This document shows, in pieces, positions 52,525-62,140 of a stretch of 64,000 nt of DNA (position 1 is the first letter of the stretch; each line of letters begins with the position of its first letter). The stretch lies in assembly GCF_000243135.2 (NCBI RefSeq), contig NC_019903.1:2084001-2148000 (forward strand). The letters are read 5' to 3'. The notes beneath the pieces were generated by a model. That model did not search any database, was not told the origin of the DNA, and saw only the letters and a program-made list of their open reading frames with translations. Both the position numbers and the translations under genes were made by a program. The stretch comes from Desulfitobacterium dichloroeliminans LMG P-21439. GTDB lineage: Bacteria; Bacillota; Desulfitobacteriia; Desulfitobacteriales; Desulfitobacteriaceae.

Positions 52525-52572
52525 TTATACCACTTATACCACTTATATCACTTATATCACTTATATCTTATA
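52525..52572. repeat. Short tandem repeat, about five copies of a 9-bp unit
   Basis: The unit TTATAYCAC is repeated about five times, with slight decay at the end, between the deacetylase gene and the convergent TPR-like gene. Confidence 0.8.
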
Positions 52573-52638
52573 CGTCACTTACAGATATAATTGCTAGGGT
52601 CTATTAAGAATACGGCTCCTATCTTTAGTTAAGATTAC

Positions 52639-53649
52639 TCACTTTCCAGTAATTTTCTGCAAAGCATTCTCAGCTTCAATGCGCTCATTTGCTTGCTGTA
52701 AAGCAATGATGGCGTCTTTCTCGACAAACTGTGGTAAACCTAAATCCAATGCCCCTTGAAGATGCTCAGCAGCTTTTACAAAGTCACCGTGTTCATACAC
52801 TTCAATTCCTGCTAAATATTGAAGACAAGCTTCCCCATCCTCCAGCTTGTCTATTTCCTTGAGGGTATCTTCATATCTCTCGCGTTCACCGATAACAAGC
52901 GACAAAATCGCCTTTTTCACTAATAATTGCTGAGTATATGAAATGTTATCAGTCACGACAAGCTGACGACTCAGCTCTTTGGCTCTATCCCATTGACCTA
53001 AGGTCAGGGCTAAGTCATATTCAGTTGCCAAAACCTGCGGGTGTGCAGAAGAGGTCTCAGAAGCGGTTCGCCAAGATTTTTGGGCCCGGTCTAGATCACC
53101 TATGGCCATGTGGCTTCTCGTTAGAGCAATATTCTTTAATACTTGTTCCTCCCGATTAAGGTCAGTGTCATTAATCGTAAGCAGAACATTTACAGCCTCC
53201 TCATATGACTCTTCCTCATACCATAATAAACCTTCGGCAAGTCTTTGCAGAGGAAACGCCTTAAATGTTTGCAGAATTGATTCCGCCTCTTTAGGCTTTC
53301 CTTGAAGGCAATAGAGCTGTAAAAGCCATAAACGTTGGGTATCGTCATCATATTTCAGCAAATCCGCTTCTAAATTTTCATAACTTCCTTGATTAAGCTT
53401 CAGCCAAAGCTCACCCTCGCGAATTGCCGGTACTACTTTAAGCCAGCCGGCCTTATCCTCCATCCAACTGAGCTCCTGAGAAAGAGCAATAAAATCATAA
53501 CGATCGATAGCCCCTCGAAAGGCCATGACATGTTTTAAATAGGGACTACTCAAAAAAAGAATGCCGAAGATGAGGATCCCACCAATGAGGATTTTCAGGA
53601 GGCGCTTTCTTTTTTTATATCCTCTTGAGGATCTCTTTTTCCTTAACAT
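52639..53649 (-). CDS. Membrane-anchored TPR-like protein
   Basis: 336 residues. A very basic start (RKKRSSRGYKKRKRLLK) precedes one membrane helix (ILIGGILIFGILFLSSPYL), which puts the remainder outside the membrane by the positive-inside rule. The outer part is alpha-helical with TPR-like units (AESILQTFKAF, MAIGDLDRAQKSWRTA, GDFVKAAEHLQGALDLG). Partner unknown. It follows the YitT gene by about 30 nt on the same strand. Confidence 0.75.
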   Translation of the reverse strand: MLRKKRSSRGYKKRKRLLKILIGGILIFGILFLSSPYLKHVMAFRGAIDRYDFIALSQELSWMEDKAGWLKVVPAIREGELWLKLNQGSYENLEADLLKYDDDTQRLWLLQLYCLQGKPKEAESILQTFKAFPLQRLAEGLLWYEEESYEEAVNVLLTINDTDLNREEQVLKNIALTRSHMAIGDLDRAQKSWRTASETSSAHPQVLATEYDLALTLGQWDRAKELSRQLVVTDNISYTQQLLVKKAILSLVIGERERYEDTLKEIDKLEDGEACLQYLAGIEVYEHGDFVKAAEHLQGALDLGLPQFVEKDAIIALQQANERIEAENALQKITGK

Positions 53650-53677
53650 TTACTCACTCTCTATTCTTTATCTAATC

Positions 53678-54547
53678 TCAGTGTCCTTTCCAAGCAGAGA
53701 ATCCCTCGCCAACCACTTCCGGCACATCGGAAATAGACAGGAAGGCCTTAGGGTCGCGATTGCGAATAATCTCTTTTATTTGCGACATTTCCGTCCGATT
53801 GATGACACAGTAGACTACTTCTTTATCCTCATTAGAATAGGCACCCTTTGCTTGAAAAAGCGTGACTCCACGATCCAGCTTTTCCATGATGTCTTTGGCA
53901 ACTCCCTGAGGGTCCTGAGTGACAACAAGGACACTCTTAGAGGGATTTATACCCTCCTGAACCATGTCAATAACCTTCGTCGCAATAAACATGTAAATCA
54001 TCGCATACATGGCTCTTTCCGGTCCCAGAAAAATTGCGGCAGCAACAAAAATCAAAGCATCGATCACCATCAGAACCTGCCCCACACTAAAGGATGTGGT
54101 GCGGCTAAAGAACACAGCGAGAATATCGGTTCCACCCAAAGACCCACGACTACGGAAAATTATTCCCATACCAATACCGCTCACGACGCCGGCAAAAATA
54201 CATGCCAGTAAAGGATCACTCGTCGGATTAGGTATTACTTTCGTTATATCTAAAGCGAGAGAAAATACTCCCACTCCGATCATGCTGTAGATCAGAAACA
54301 TTCGCCCTACCATTTTCCAGCCTACGATAAATAGAGGGATGTTCAAAAGGATCACGATTTTACTAACGGATAGATTGGTTAAGTAATAAATAATAATCGC
54401 AATCCCCGTAACTCCTCCATCTGCTATCTTATTGGGCAATATCAAGGAATTAATGCTGGCAGCGACGATGAAAGCACCGATACTAATTGCTGCTAATCTA
54501 TTAAAATGCATCCATGGTACCCGTAGCGAGTTTTTTCTCCATTCCAT
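53678..54547 (-). CDS. YitT family membrane protein
   Basis: 289 residues. Five to six helices of the DUF161 part (GAFIVAASINSLILPNKIADGG, GSLGGTDILAVFF) are followed by a cytosolic DUF2179 domain (SVLVVTQDPQGVAKDIMEKL, FLSISDVPEVVGEGF). The family is widespread in Firmicutes; the substrate, if it is a transporter, is unknown. ATG at 54547 is favoured by a GGTGGG site; an ATG at 54562 is also possible. Confidence 0.87.
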   Translation of the reverse strand: MEWRKNSLRVPWMHFNRLAAISIGAFIVAASINSLILPNKIADGGVTGIAIIIYYLTNLSVSKIVILLNIPLFIVGWKMVGRMFLIYSMIGVGVFSLALDITKVIPNPTSDPLLACIFAGVVSGIGMGIIFRSRGSLGGTDILAVFFSRTTSFSVGQVLMVIDALIFVAAAIFLGPERAMYAMIYMFIATKVIDMVQEGINPSKSVLVVTQDPQGVAKDIMEKLDRGVTLFQAKGAYSNEDKEVVYCVINRTEMSQIKEIIRNRDPKAFLSISDVPEVVGEGFSAWKGH

Positions 54548-54806
54548 AGAAATCCCACCCATCTTGCTGCATTACGAATAGATATAAAAATCTATCCGTT
54601 TCTAATAATCCTATCCGTTTTTATAATCATATTATAGTCAGGAAATTCTCCTTAGATTATACCTTCCCCAAAAATAATTTATGCTTGCCAGATAAACACT
54701 CCCCTAATAGTAAGCGATTTGAAACGTGATGTCTATTCGTGACTTAATTTGAATAAGTAGCGATAGTATTCCATATTGTTCCTTATATTCCACCCCTTGC
54801 ATAGTA

Positions 54807-54817
54807 TAAACTATCTC
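54807..54817 (+). promoter_or_regulatory. Possible sporulation-sigma (-10) element
   Basis: CATAGTATA resembles the CATANNNTA -10 of mother-cell sigma-K promoters and lies about 25 bp before the first tiny gene. The -35 side is not convincing, so this is weak. Confidence 0.3.
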
Positions 54818-54838
54818 TTAACAAAGGAGGAAATGCAA

Positions 54839-54952
54839 ATGGCATTTGGCGGAGTTGATGGAGCTGCTTTAGGAACTGGACACTTTGGCGCCGGAATCGC
54901 TACAGTTGTAGTAATTATTCTTCTGCTCATCGCAATGGGAATTGTATTTTAA
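54839..54952 (+). CDS. Tiny hydrophobic protein 1, YjcZ-like (37 aa)
   Basis: 37 residues from ATG 54839, with AAAGGAGG 8 nt upstream. A glycine-rich head (MAFGGVDGAALGTGHFGAG) precedes a single hydrophobic helix (VVVIILLLIAMGIVF). This layout is that of the tiny-TM or YjcZ-type sporulation proteins of Firmicutes. Function unknown; it probably inserts in the spore or mother-cell membrane (inference). First of three in a row. Confidence 0.75.
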   Translation: MAFGGVDGAALGTGHFGAGIATVVVIILLLIAMGIVF

Positions 54953-54972
54953 ATAGAAAGGTGGAAATATCA

Positions 54973-55080
54973 ATGTTCGGAATGGGTTATGGCGGAATGG
55001 GCGGGGCAGGTCGTGGCGTCGGTGTAGGAATAATAGTAATCGCAGTTCTAATTCTTATCGCTTTAGGTGTTATCTTGTAA
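54973..55080 (+). CDS. Tiny hydrophobic protein 2, YjcZ-like (35 aa)
   Basis: 35 residues from ATG 54973, 20 nt after gene 1, with AAAGGTGG upstream. Head rich in Gly, Met and Phe (MFGMGYGGMGGAGRG) and one helix (IIVIAVLILIALGVIL). The helix pattern matches gene 1, so the pair probably arose by duplication. Confidence 0.75.
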   Translation: MFGMGYGGMGGAGRGVGVGIIVIAVLILIALGVIL

Positions 55081-55123
55081 AAAATTCCCTCATTATTTAT
55101 CAAGGGCAGGAGGAGCTGATCTA

Positions 55124-55240
55124 ATGTTTGGTTTTGGATTTCTTCCCTTTGCACTGGGGTTTGGTTTAGGCGCTACAATCACGCGACCTCGCTATTACCC
55201 ATCCGCCTATTATGCTCCATATCCCTATGGATGGTATTAG
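55124..55240 (+). CDS. Tiny aromatic/glycine-rich protein 3 (38 aa)
   Basis: 38 residues from ATG 55124, with AGGAGGAG upstream. It has a Phe/Gly-rich hydrophobic head (MFGFGFLPFALGFGLG) and a Tyr/Pro tail (YYPSAYYAPYPYGWY). The tail resembles spore-coat or spore-surface peptides in composition. A terminator follows at 55316, so genes 1-3 form one transcript. Confidence 0.72.
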   Translation: MFGFGFLPFALGFGLGATITRPRYYPSAYYAPYPYGWY

Positions 55241-55313
55241 TATCAATCAATCATCAAGACTGTCTAGCTCTTATATAGACTAATTAACGGGAAGAGCTGA
55301 AGAGCCCTCTCGC

Positions 55314-55348
55314 AAAAGCCGGTGGAACACACCCCCGGCTTCTTTACT
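55314..55348 (+). terminator. Terminator of the tiny-protein operon
   Basis: AAGCCGG and CCGGCTT arms around a 12-nt loop, then CTTTACT on the plus strand. Confidence 0.65.
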
Positions 55349-55360
55349 ATATCTGGTTAA

Positions 55361-55390
55361 ACAAAAACACTGCAATCCCTTGCAGTGTCT
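55361..55390 (-). terminator. Terminator of tRNA-Arg
   Basis: ACACTGCAA and TTGCAGTGT arms around GGGA, followed on the minus strand by TTTTGTTT. Confidence 0.88.
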
Positions 55391-55400
55391 GACTTTCATA

Positions 55401-55476
55401 TGGTGCGCCCGGCAGGATTTGAACCTGCGACCTGCGGCCTCGGAAACCGTCACTCTATCCCCTGAGCTACGAGCGC
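55401..55476 (-). tRNA. tRNA-Arg (CCG)
   Basis: 76 nt on the minus strand. Acceptor arms GCGCTCG and CGGGCGC pair with one G-T, and the 3' CCA is encoded. The D arm is GCTC/GAGT, the T arm GCAGG-TTCAAAT-CCTGC. The anticodon loop TTCCGAG gives CCG, reading the CGG arginine codon. Stand-alone gene with its own terminator. Confidence 0.93.
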
Positions 55477-55544
55477 GCGTAAATTAACCGCTTTATTACT
55501 TTACTAAATGAGCCAGTCTTTGTCAAGTCATGATTTGGAAGTCC

Positions 55545-56219
55545 TTATGAAACCAATAGCCCCTGAACAGCTTGATAGATTTCCTCATGAATTTCCTCAA
55601 TGGATTTTAGCTTTCCTTCAGATATACAATCAATATTAACCCATTGTTCGTGAATTCTTATCTTCTGTGCATTTAGATAGGATTCTTTAAGATAAGACAC
55701 ATTTTTTTCGTGAATATCTTGGCTAGATACAACAGATTTATCCTCTCGATTCGCAATAAAATGAATACTATAGTCAGGAGGCATATTAAGATAAATCACT
55801 AGATCCGGTGCTGGTAAGCCCATCAGTCGATATTCAAAATCTTTCAACCACCCTATATAGCTTTCCCATTCATCAGCATCTTTGATTTTGACAGCTTGAT
55901 GAATCATATTTGAGGTGGTGTACCGATCCGCAAGAACAATTCCACCATCATGATAAAATTTCCCCCATATAGTTTTATAGGAAGTATAACGATCTACCGC
56001 ATAAAAAGTAGAAGCGGCGTAGGGATTCACCGCGTTAGGGTCGCTCCCAAATTCTCCGCCAAGGTACATTTTAACAAGGGCTGACGAAGGACTTGCATAA
56101 TTAGGAAACTCAACCTTCATCGCCTGCAGGCCTTCCTGAGTGAAGCGATTCCAAAGATTTCTCGTTTGTGTAGCTTTCCCGCTTCCATCCCCGCCTTCGA
56201 TAATGATGAGCTTTCCCAT
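55545..56219 (-). CDS. Thymidylate kinase-like protein
   Basis: 224 residues. IIIEGGDGSGKATQTRNL is the P-loop, with Ala where most thymidylate kinases have Thr; LADRYTTSNMIHQA carries the DRY motif, and YLNMPPDYS the following strand. The enzyme makes dTDP from dTMP, but this is the long divergent subtype, so the exact substrate is less sure. The ATG at 56219 is chosen because GGAGG lies 8 nt upstream. Monocistronic on the minus strand. Confidence 0.85.
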   Translation of the reverse strand: MGKLIIIEGGDGSGKATQTRNLWNRFTQEGLQAMKVEFPNYASPSSALVKMYLGGEFGSDPNAVNPYAASTFYAVDRYTSYKTIWGKFYHDGGIVLADRYTTSNMIHQAVKIKDADEWESYIGWLKDFEYRLMGLPAPDLVIYLNMPPDYSIHFIANREDKSVVSSQDIHEKNVSYLKESYLNAQKIRIHEQWVNIDCISEGKLKSIEEIHEEIYQAVQGLLVS

Positions 56220-56323
56220 ATCTTGATCCTCCATATCTGTCAAATTTAGTTGAAGGCTACTTATAATTTCAATAGCCAATCCCCACTGCAAACAAGGTTC
56301 TGTTGTAACTCACTCAGAAGCAA

Positions 56324-56346
56324 GAGCCGCCGATAATCGGCGGCCC
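56324..56346 (-). terminator. Terminator of the opp operon
   Basis: GCCGCCGA and TCGGCGGC arms around TTA, then a CTCTTGCTTCT tail on the minus strand, about 35 nt after the oppA stop. Confidence 0.6.
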
Positions 56347-56380
56347 ATGCCCTTAGTAATGTGATTAAAGTCAGAATTCT

Positions 56381-58018
56381 TTATTCTGCGATGTCGGCGT
56401 ACTGGAAGTACCAGTAGCCGTAAGGAGAGTACCAGGAACCTGTGATTTTGGGGCTTTGTAGATAGAACTGATTGTAATAAGCGATCGGTATGATCGCAGC
56501 ATCAGCCATCATGACATCTTCAGCCTGATGCAAATAGCCGGAACGCGTCTTAGGATCGACTTCAGCAGCCGCTTTATCCATCAGTGCATCAAAAGCTGGG
56601 CTGTTATACTTGGCATTGTTGTTGCCATTGGTGCTGTACATCAGTTCCAACATATTGGAGGCATCATTGTAATCAAACAACCAACCATCGCGGCTAATTT
56701 GATAATCACCTGCACGGCGCTGAGGAGTGAAGCTTGCCCACTCGACTACTTCCACGCTCACTGTAAGTCCCAATTCCTTCCAAGCTTGTTGAATGTATTG
56801 GGCAACCACTTTGTGATAACCAGCATCATTGAGGGAGTACGTAATGGCAGGGAAGCCTTTACCTTCGGGATAACCAGCCTCAGCCAAAAGCTCTTTGGCT
56901 TTGGTTAGGTTTCCTTCATGATCATCAATACTAATATATGGCTTACCGCCATTGGCATTGTCCATGAAGCTGCTTCCATCCCAATCGGCTACACCTGTGC
57001 CGATGAAATTAGAGGCAGGGGTATAGGTGCCTTGCATCAGAGTTTCAGCCACGTATTTGCGGTCGATGGCCAAGCTCAAAGCCATACGGACACGGGGATC
57101 CGAGAATTGGTCTAAGGTATTATTTAAGTCAACATAATAGGTACCGAGCAGAGGGTCAATATAGAATTCGCTGTTGCCCTGCAGAGATGGAATTTCTGCA
57201 GTTGGTACATCCTTAATCATCATGGCTTCGCCGGTCTTATAGGCGGCGTAAGCTGCATTAGAATCCTCGATGAGAAGCAGCTTGATGGAATCCAGTTTAA
57301 TAGAAGCCGCATCGCGGTAATTTGGATTTTTAGTAAATAGAATATAGGAGCTAGGTACCCATTCACTGATATAGAAGGGTCCATTACCGATATAGCTCTC
57401 GGGTTTTGTCGCCCAAGCATCGCCATTAGCTTCAATAGTAGCCTGTTGTACAGGGCTCAAGGCCGCGAAGGCGGCTAGGCTATCAAAGTAAGCGGTAGGA
57501 TTAGCCAGTTCAACAACGAAAGTCTTGTCATCAGGTGCAGAAACGGCTAGGGCATCAGGATTGCCGCCGGCAGCCTCATCAAAACCTTTCACCATGCCAA
57601 GCATGGTTTGACCATAGGGCGCAGCGGTAGCAGGATCAGCAACCCGTTTCCAACTGTACACAAAATCCTTGGCAGTTAAGGGTGATCCATCGGACCACTT
57701 CAGCCCTTCACGCAGATGGAAGGTCCAGGTCAAGCCATCTGGACTGGTCTCCCATTTCTCAGCGGCACCGGGAATAATCTTGTTGTCTTTGTCCACATTG
57801 AGCAAACAGTCAAAGGCAAATAGGAGCATGTTGCCACCGTCCACTGCACTGTTCAAAGCAGGGTCAAGGGTCTCGGGATTGGGACCTATCTGGGCCACAA
57901 GTTGTTTGGGGGCTTTCTCCGCGTCAGATTGAGCGGGAGTGGACGTTTTACCGCAAGCGGTAAGAGTAAGGGATAGGATCATGATGATGACCAACACTAG
58001 GGTAGTCTTTCTTTTCAT
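56381..58018 (-). CDS. oppA: Oligopeptide ABC transporter substrate-binding lipoprotein
   Basis: 545 residues. Lipobox LTAC puts the lipid-bearing Cys at residue 22. The SBP-5 fold includes GAAEKWETSPDGLTWTFHLREGLKWSDG and ARRAGDYQISRDGWLFDYND, and the C-terminal NQFYLQSPKITG. It binds short peptides outside the membrane for OppBCDF. It is the last gene of oppB-oppC-oppD-oppF-oppA; in Bacillus oppA is first. Confidence 0.92.
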   Translation of the reverse strand: MKRKTTLVLVIIMILSLTLTACGKTSTPAQSDAEKAPKQLVAQIGPNPETLDPALNSAVDGGNMLLFAFDCLLNVDKDNKIIPGAAEKWETSPDGLTWTFHLREGLKWSDGSPLTAKDFVYSWKRVADPATAAPYGQTMLGMVKGFDEAAGGNPDALAVSAPDDKTFVVELANPTAYFDSLAAFAALSPVQQATIEANGDAWATKPESYIGNGPFYISEWVPSSYILFTKNPNYRDAASIKLDSIKLLLIEDSNAAYAAYKTGEAMMIKDVPTAEIPSLQGNSEFYIDPLLGTYYVDLNNTLDQFSDPRVRMALSLAIDRKYVAETLMQGTYTPASNFIGTGVADWDGSSFMDNANGGKPYISIDDHEGNLTKAKELLAEAGYPEGKGFPAITYSLNDAGYHKVVAQYIQQAWKELGLTVSVEVVEWASFTPQRRAGDYQISRDGWLFDYNDASNMLELMYSTNGNNNAKYNSPAFDALMDKAAAEVDPKTRSGYLHQAEDVMMADAAIIPIAYYNQFYLQSPKITGSWYSPYGYWYFQYADIAE

Positions 58019-58096
58019 ACTTTCTTTTCCTCCTTTTTCTTCTGGTTATTTATCATTCACCGCGATTGTTGCACGGTAAATAATTATAAGAATGGA

Positions 58097-59074
58097 TCAT
58101 TGAACACGATCCAAATGATGGCAAGCGGCGAAGTGACCGGCAGAGACCTCTCTCCACTCGGGTTCCTCTACGGCACACCGTTCGTCAGCATAGAAACACC
58201 GGGTACGAAAACGGCAGCCAGAGGGAGGATTCACGGGGCTAGGGACATCACCCTCAAGAACTATACGATTAGTGCTGCGTGAAACTTTGGGGTCGGCTAT
58301 CGGGATGGCTGAAATCAAACTACGGGTATAGGGATGCACACTGTGAAAAGTCAGTTCATAGCTGTCAGCCAGCTCCACCAGCTTACCCAGATACATAACG
58401 CCGATGCGATTGGATATATGCTTCACCACGCTCAAATTATGGGAAATAAACAGATACGTCAGTCCCATACGCTGCTGAAGTTCTTCAAACATATTGACCA
58501 CCTGAGCCTGAATGGATACATCCAGTGCGGAAATTGGCTCGTCACAAACGATAAACTCGGGGCTTACTGCCAGAGCACGAGCAATACCCACTCTTTGGCG
58601 CTGGCCGCCGGAGAATTCATGGGGATAGCGGTTGGCATGCTCAGTATTCAGTCCCACTAAGCTTAACAGCTCCACAATACGCTCTCGGCGTTCCTGGGCA
58701 TTCGCTGCCAAACGATGAATATCAATGGCCTCACCCACAATGTCCCCGACGGTCATGCGAGGATTAAGACTTGCATAGGGATCCTGAAACACAATCTGCA
58801 TTTTACGCCGATAGGGCAGCATGTTGACATGAGTGATGTCTTTTCCCTCGTAGATGATTTTACCCCCAGTGGGTTCATGCAACCTCAGTAAAGTTCGTCC
58901 AGTCGTCGTCTTACCGCAGCCTGATTCACCCACAATACCCAAGGTCTCACCTTTATTGATATGGAAGGATACATCATCCACAGCTTTGACGACTTTTTTC
59001 TCAAAAAGTTGGTCGCTCTTAACCGGAAAGTATTGTTTTAAGTGCTGTATTTCCAGCAATTTATTATTTTCAGT
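58097..59074 (-). CDS. oppF: Oligopeptide ABC transporter ATPase OppF
   Basis: 325 residues. Walker [16 protein letters not shown], signature [15 protein letters not shown], Walker [15 protein letters not shown], and the OppF C-terminal Cys-rich [19 protein letters not shown]. It pairs with OppD. ATG at 59074 with GGAGG 6 nt upstream; it overlaps the oppD stop by five bases, so the open frame to 59146 is not used. Confidence 0.92.
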   Translation of the reverse strand, partial: TENNKLLEIQHLKQYFPVKSDQLFEKKVVKAVDDVSFHINKGETLGIVGESGCGKTTTGRTLLRLHEPTGGKIIYEGKDITHVNMLPYRRKMQIVFQDPYASLNPRMTVGDIVGEAIDIHRLAANAQERRERIVELLSLVGLNTEHANRYPHEFSGGQRQRVGIARALAVSPEFIVCDEPISALDVSIQAQVVNMFEELQQRMGLTYLFISHNLSVVKHISNRIGVMYLGKLVELADSYELTFHSVHPYTRSLISAIPIADPKVSRSTNRIVLEGDVPSPVNPPSGCRFRTRCFYADERCAVEEPEWREVSAGHFAACHHLDRVQ

Positions 59075-60077
59075 CATGCTGAACCTCCGTCTGCCCTTCG
59101 AATTTTGCTTTGTCCAGCAGCCAGCATGCACTGTAATGGTCCTCACTAAGTTGGGTATAGGCCGGCATACTGCTCAGGCAAATTTTCATACATGAACGAC
59201 AACGGGGGGCAAAGGGACATCCCGCCGGAGGATTTAACATATCCACCGGTAAACCCTCAATGGGCACCAATTGCTTGTGATCTCGCTCATTTATATTAGG
59301 GACACTTTGGAGCAGTCCTTTGGTATATTCATGGGAAGGTTGATAAAAAATCTCATCCGTGGTACCTGATTCTATCACCTTGCCGGCATACATAACTGCA
59401 ATGCGGTCGCACATTCCGGCCACAACACCCAAGTCGTGGGTAATCAGAATAATGGACATTCCCATCCTTTCCCTCAGATTCATCATCAATTCTATAATCT
59501 GCGCTTGAATCGTCACATCCAAAGCAGTAGTCGGCTCATCAGCAATCAACAGCTTAGGCTCGCAGGCCAAAGCAATAGCAATCATCACCCGCTGGCGCAT
59601 ACCACCGGACAACTCATGAGGATATTGTTTTAAGCGTTTTTCCGGTTCGTTAATGCCTACTAACTGTAAAAGTTCCCGGGCGCGCTCATTGGCCTCCTTC
59701 CGGCTTTTGTTGGTATGCATAAGAATAACCTCCCGGATCTGGTTGCCGACGGTATAGACCGGATTGAGGCTAGTCATCGGGTCCTGAAAGATGATGGAAA
59801 CCTCGTTGCCTCTGATTTCACGCAACTCCTTTTCCGTCATCTTATTGATATGGTGTCCGTTAAAATAGAGATCGCCGCCAATGATTCGGCCAGGATGAGC
59901 CGTCAGCCCCATTAGACTGTAAGAGGTAACCGATTTTCCGGAACCGCTCTCCCCCACAATACCCAATACTTCACCTTCACGGACATGCAGGGACACATCA
60001 TTGAGTGCCTTTACCTCACCTGCCGGGGTAAAGAAGGAGAGCCTCTCGTTGCGGATATCAACCAAGTACTCGTTCAT
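59070..60077 (-). CDS. oppD: Oligopeptide ABC transporter ATPase OppD
   Basis: 335 residues. Walker [16 protein letters not shown], signature [15 protein letters not shown], Walker [15 protein letters not shown] and the C-terminal [15 protein letters not shown] of OppD-type ATPases, which may hold an iron-sulphur or zinc site. GGAGAAAC-type site before ATG 60077. Fifteen nt after oppC. Confidence 0.92.
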   Translation of the reverse strand: MNEYLVDIRNERLSFFTPAGEVKALNDVSLHVREGEVLGIVGESGSGKSVTSYSLMGLTAHPGRIIGGDLYFNGHHINKMTEKELREIRGNEVSIIFQDPMTSLNPVYTVGNQIREVILMHTNKSRKEANERARELLQLVGINEPEKRLKQYPHELSGGMRQRVMIAIALACEPKLLIADEPTTALDVTIQAQIIELMMNLRERMGMSIILITHDLGVVAGMCDRIAVMYAGKVIESGTTDEIFYQPSHEYTKGLLQSVPNINERDHKQLVPIEGLPVDMLNPPAGCPFAPRCRSCMKICLSSMPAYTQLSEDHYSACWLLDKAKFEGQTEVQHD

Positions 60078-60092
60078 TATGTTTCTCCTTCC

Positions 60093-61136
60093 TCAACTCT
60101 TCATCTTGGGGTCGAATGCGTCCCGCAGACCATCGCCTAATAAGTTAAAACTGAGAATAATGAGGCTAATCAGAAAAGCAGGTGCTAACAACAAATAAGG
60201 ATAGCTGTTCAGTCCGTTAAGGGCATCACTGGCCAGCGAACCCAAAGAAGGTAACGGAACAGCAACCCCTAAGCCGAGGAAGCTCAAAAAGCTCTCCGTA
60301 AAAATTGAAGAAGGAATCTGCAGCGTCGTGGTAACAATCAAAGTACCGATACAGTTGGTCAGCAGATGCTTACGGATAATACGCCCAGTACCAGCACCTA
60401 AAGCTCTGGCAGCAGTCACATATTCATTCTGCTTAAGGGCCAGGACCTGGCTACGGACAATCCGAGCCATGCCTACCCAGTATAACAGGGCAAACACCAA
60501 AAAAATACTAATTAAATTGGGGCCGACCGTTTGAATCCACCCAAAGCCGGGCTTTGCGGCCAGTAGGGCCAGAGGATCCCTGATTGCAAAGGAAATCAGC
60601 ACGATCAAAAGGATATCAGGTACTGTATAGATGATATCGACAATACGCATCATGATGAGATCTACCCACCCACCAAAGTATCCCGACACGGCACCGTAAG
60701 TCGAACCAATAAGAAGTATGATAGCGGAAGCGATTAAACCAACCATTAAGGAGATGCGGCTACCCACCATCACTCGGACAGCATAATCACGGCCCAAATT
60801 GTCCGTTCCTAGAATATGCGGAAATACTTCTTCCCCGGCATCAATACGAATCTGTTCCTGCGTGGAGTAGGTCATGGGTTTGAGGTACTCGGAGCCCTTG
60901 ATTTGCTGCTCATATTTATAAGGATACAAATTAGGCACAATAAAAGAAAAGAACATAACAATTAGAATAATCGTAAGGCTTATCATTGCCACCTTGTTTT
61001 TCCTTAATCGCCGCATGGCATCTTTCCAAAAGCCGACTCCAGGACGCATTTGAGTGAGACTTTGCTTTTCTGCATCTGTTGCAGGCAGAAAATCTTCAAC
61101 CTTTAATTGCAAGCTAAGCGGATTTTTTTCTGTCAT
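60093..61136 (-). CDS. oppC: Oligopeptide ABC transporter permease OppC
   Basis: 347 residues. N-terminal cytosolic segment, six helices and the EAA loop (AARALGAGTGRIIRKHLLTN). GTDNLGRDYAVRVMVGSRISL is the OppC/DppC signature. It forms the peptide channel with OppB. Twelve nt after oppB. Confidence 0.92.
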   Translation of the reverse strand: MTEKNPLSLQLKVEDFLPATDAEKQSLTQMRPGVGFWKDAMRRLRKNKVAMISLTIILIVMFFSFIVPNLYPYKYEQQIKGSEYLKPMTYSTQEQIRIDAGEEVFPHILGTDNLGRDYAVRVMVGSRISLMVGLIASAIILLIGSTYGAVSGYFGGWVDLIMMRIVDIIYTVPDILLIVLISFAIRDPLALLAAKPGFGWIQTVGPNLISIFLVFALLYWVGMARIVRSQVLALKQNEYVTAARALGAGTGRIIRKHLLTNCIGTLIVTTTLQIPSSIFTESFLSFLGLGVAVPLPSLGSLASDALNGLNSYPYLLLAPAFLISLIILSFNLLGDGLRDAFDPKMKS

Positions 61137-61148
61137 TTTCTGCCCTCC

Positions 61149-62066
61149 CTATTTAAGTTGAATACGGGGATCAATAAACTTATAAAGGATATCGATCATT
61201 GCATTAATGGTGATAACCAGCGTTGCCAAGAATATTGTGGTACCCATAATAACTGTGTAATCACGATTGACGATGGAACTGACGAACTGACCGCCTAAAC
61301 CGGGAATGACGAAAATCTTCTCCACAATGAAACTGCCAGTCAGGGTGAAGGCCAACATAGGGCCCACATAAGTGATTACAGGTAGAATCGCGTTGCGCAA
61401 AGCGTGCTTGAAAAGACTGGTCATCTGGGAAAGTCCCTTGGCTCGGGCCGTCCGCATATAGTCCTGACCAATCACATCCAGCATGGACGAGCGCATCAGT
61501 CGAGTAATATAGGCTGTGGGATAGAAGGAAAGTGCAAATACAGGAAGGACATAATGAGCAGGTGTCGTGAGACCCATGGTCGGCAATACCCCTAGGTAGA
61601 CGCCGAACACATACATACCTACAGTACAGATAACAAAACTGGGAAAGGCAATGCCACAGGTAGCGATAACGATGATCAAATCGTCGAGCCATTTACCGCG
61701 GTTGAGCGCAGCAATGCTTCCCAGAGGAATCCCAAGCGATAATGCCAGAACCACTGCGATACCACCTAGCCTAGCCGAAATCGGAAACTTGCTGAAAATG
61801 ATATCACTAACCGTGCGGCCACGCTGTTTTAAACTCAAGCCAAAGTCGCCCTGTGCAACACTTAACATATAGTTTTTGTATTGCACAATCAAGGGTTTAT
61901 CCAACCCAAATTTCTCATATAGTGCGGCTTGAGCTTGTGCACTAATGGACTTTTCTGCAACAAACGGACCACCGGGCACCATGTTCATAAGAAAGAACGT
62001 TATGGTCGCAACCACGAAGATTGTCATCACTGCCAGAAAGATTCGCTTAATAGTGTACTTTAGCAT
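61149..62066 (-). CDS. oppB: Oligopeptide ABC transporter permease OppB
   Basis: 305 residues. MLKYTIKRIFLAVMTIFVV start and NMVPGGPF are the OppB/DppB signature; EAA loop YMRTARAKGLSQMTSLFKHA; six helices. First gene of the operon; promoter at 62199-62227. The ribosome-binding site GAGGGG lies 10 nt before the ATG. Confidence 0.92.
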   Translation of the reverse strand: MLKYTIKRIFLAVMTIFVVATITFFLMNMVPGGPFVAEKSISAQAQAALYEKFGLDKPLIVQYKNYMLSVAQGDFGLSLKQRGRTVSDIIFSKFPISARLGGIAVVLALSLGIPLGSIAALNRGKWLDDLIIVIATCGIAFPSFVICTVGMYVFGVYLGVLPTMGLTTPAHYVLPVFALSFYPTAYITRLMRSSMLDVIGQDYMRTARAKGLSQMTSLFKHALRNAILPVITYVGPMLAFTLTGSFIVEKIFVIPGLGGQFVSSIVNRDYTVIMGTTIFLATLVITINAMIDILYKFIDPRIQLK

Positions 62067-62101
62067 ACGTCAATAACCCCTCACTCTTATAAAAGCCTGT
62101 C

Positions 62102-62140
62102 CCCGTCATTAAAGCAAATTTAGACGCAAAAAAATGCGTC
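62102..62140 (-). other. Hairpin in the opp leader
   Basis: GACGCA and TGCGTC arms around TTTTT in the roughly 125-nt untranslated leader of the opp operon. It is not followed by a T run, so a role in attenuation is uncertain. The rest of the 62067-62422 gap holds the opp promoter and the spo0A terminator and no supported gene. Confidence 0.4.
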
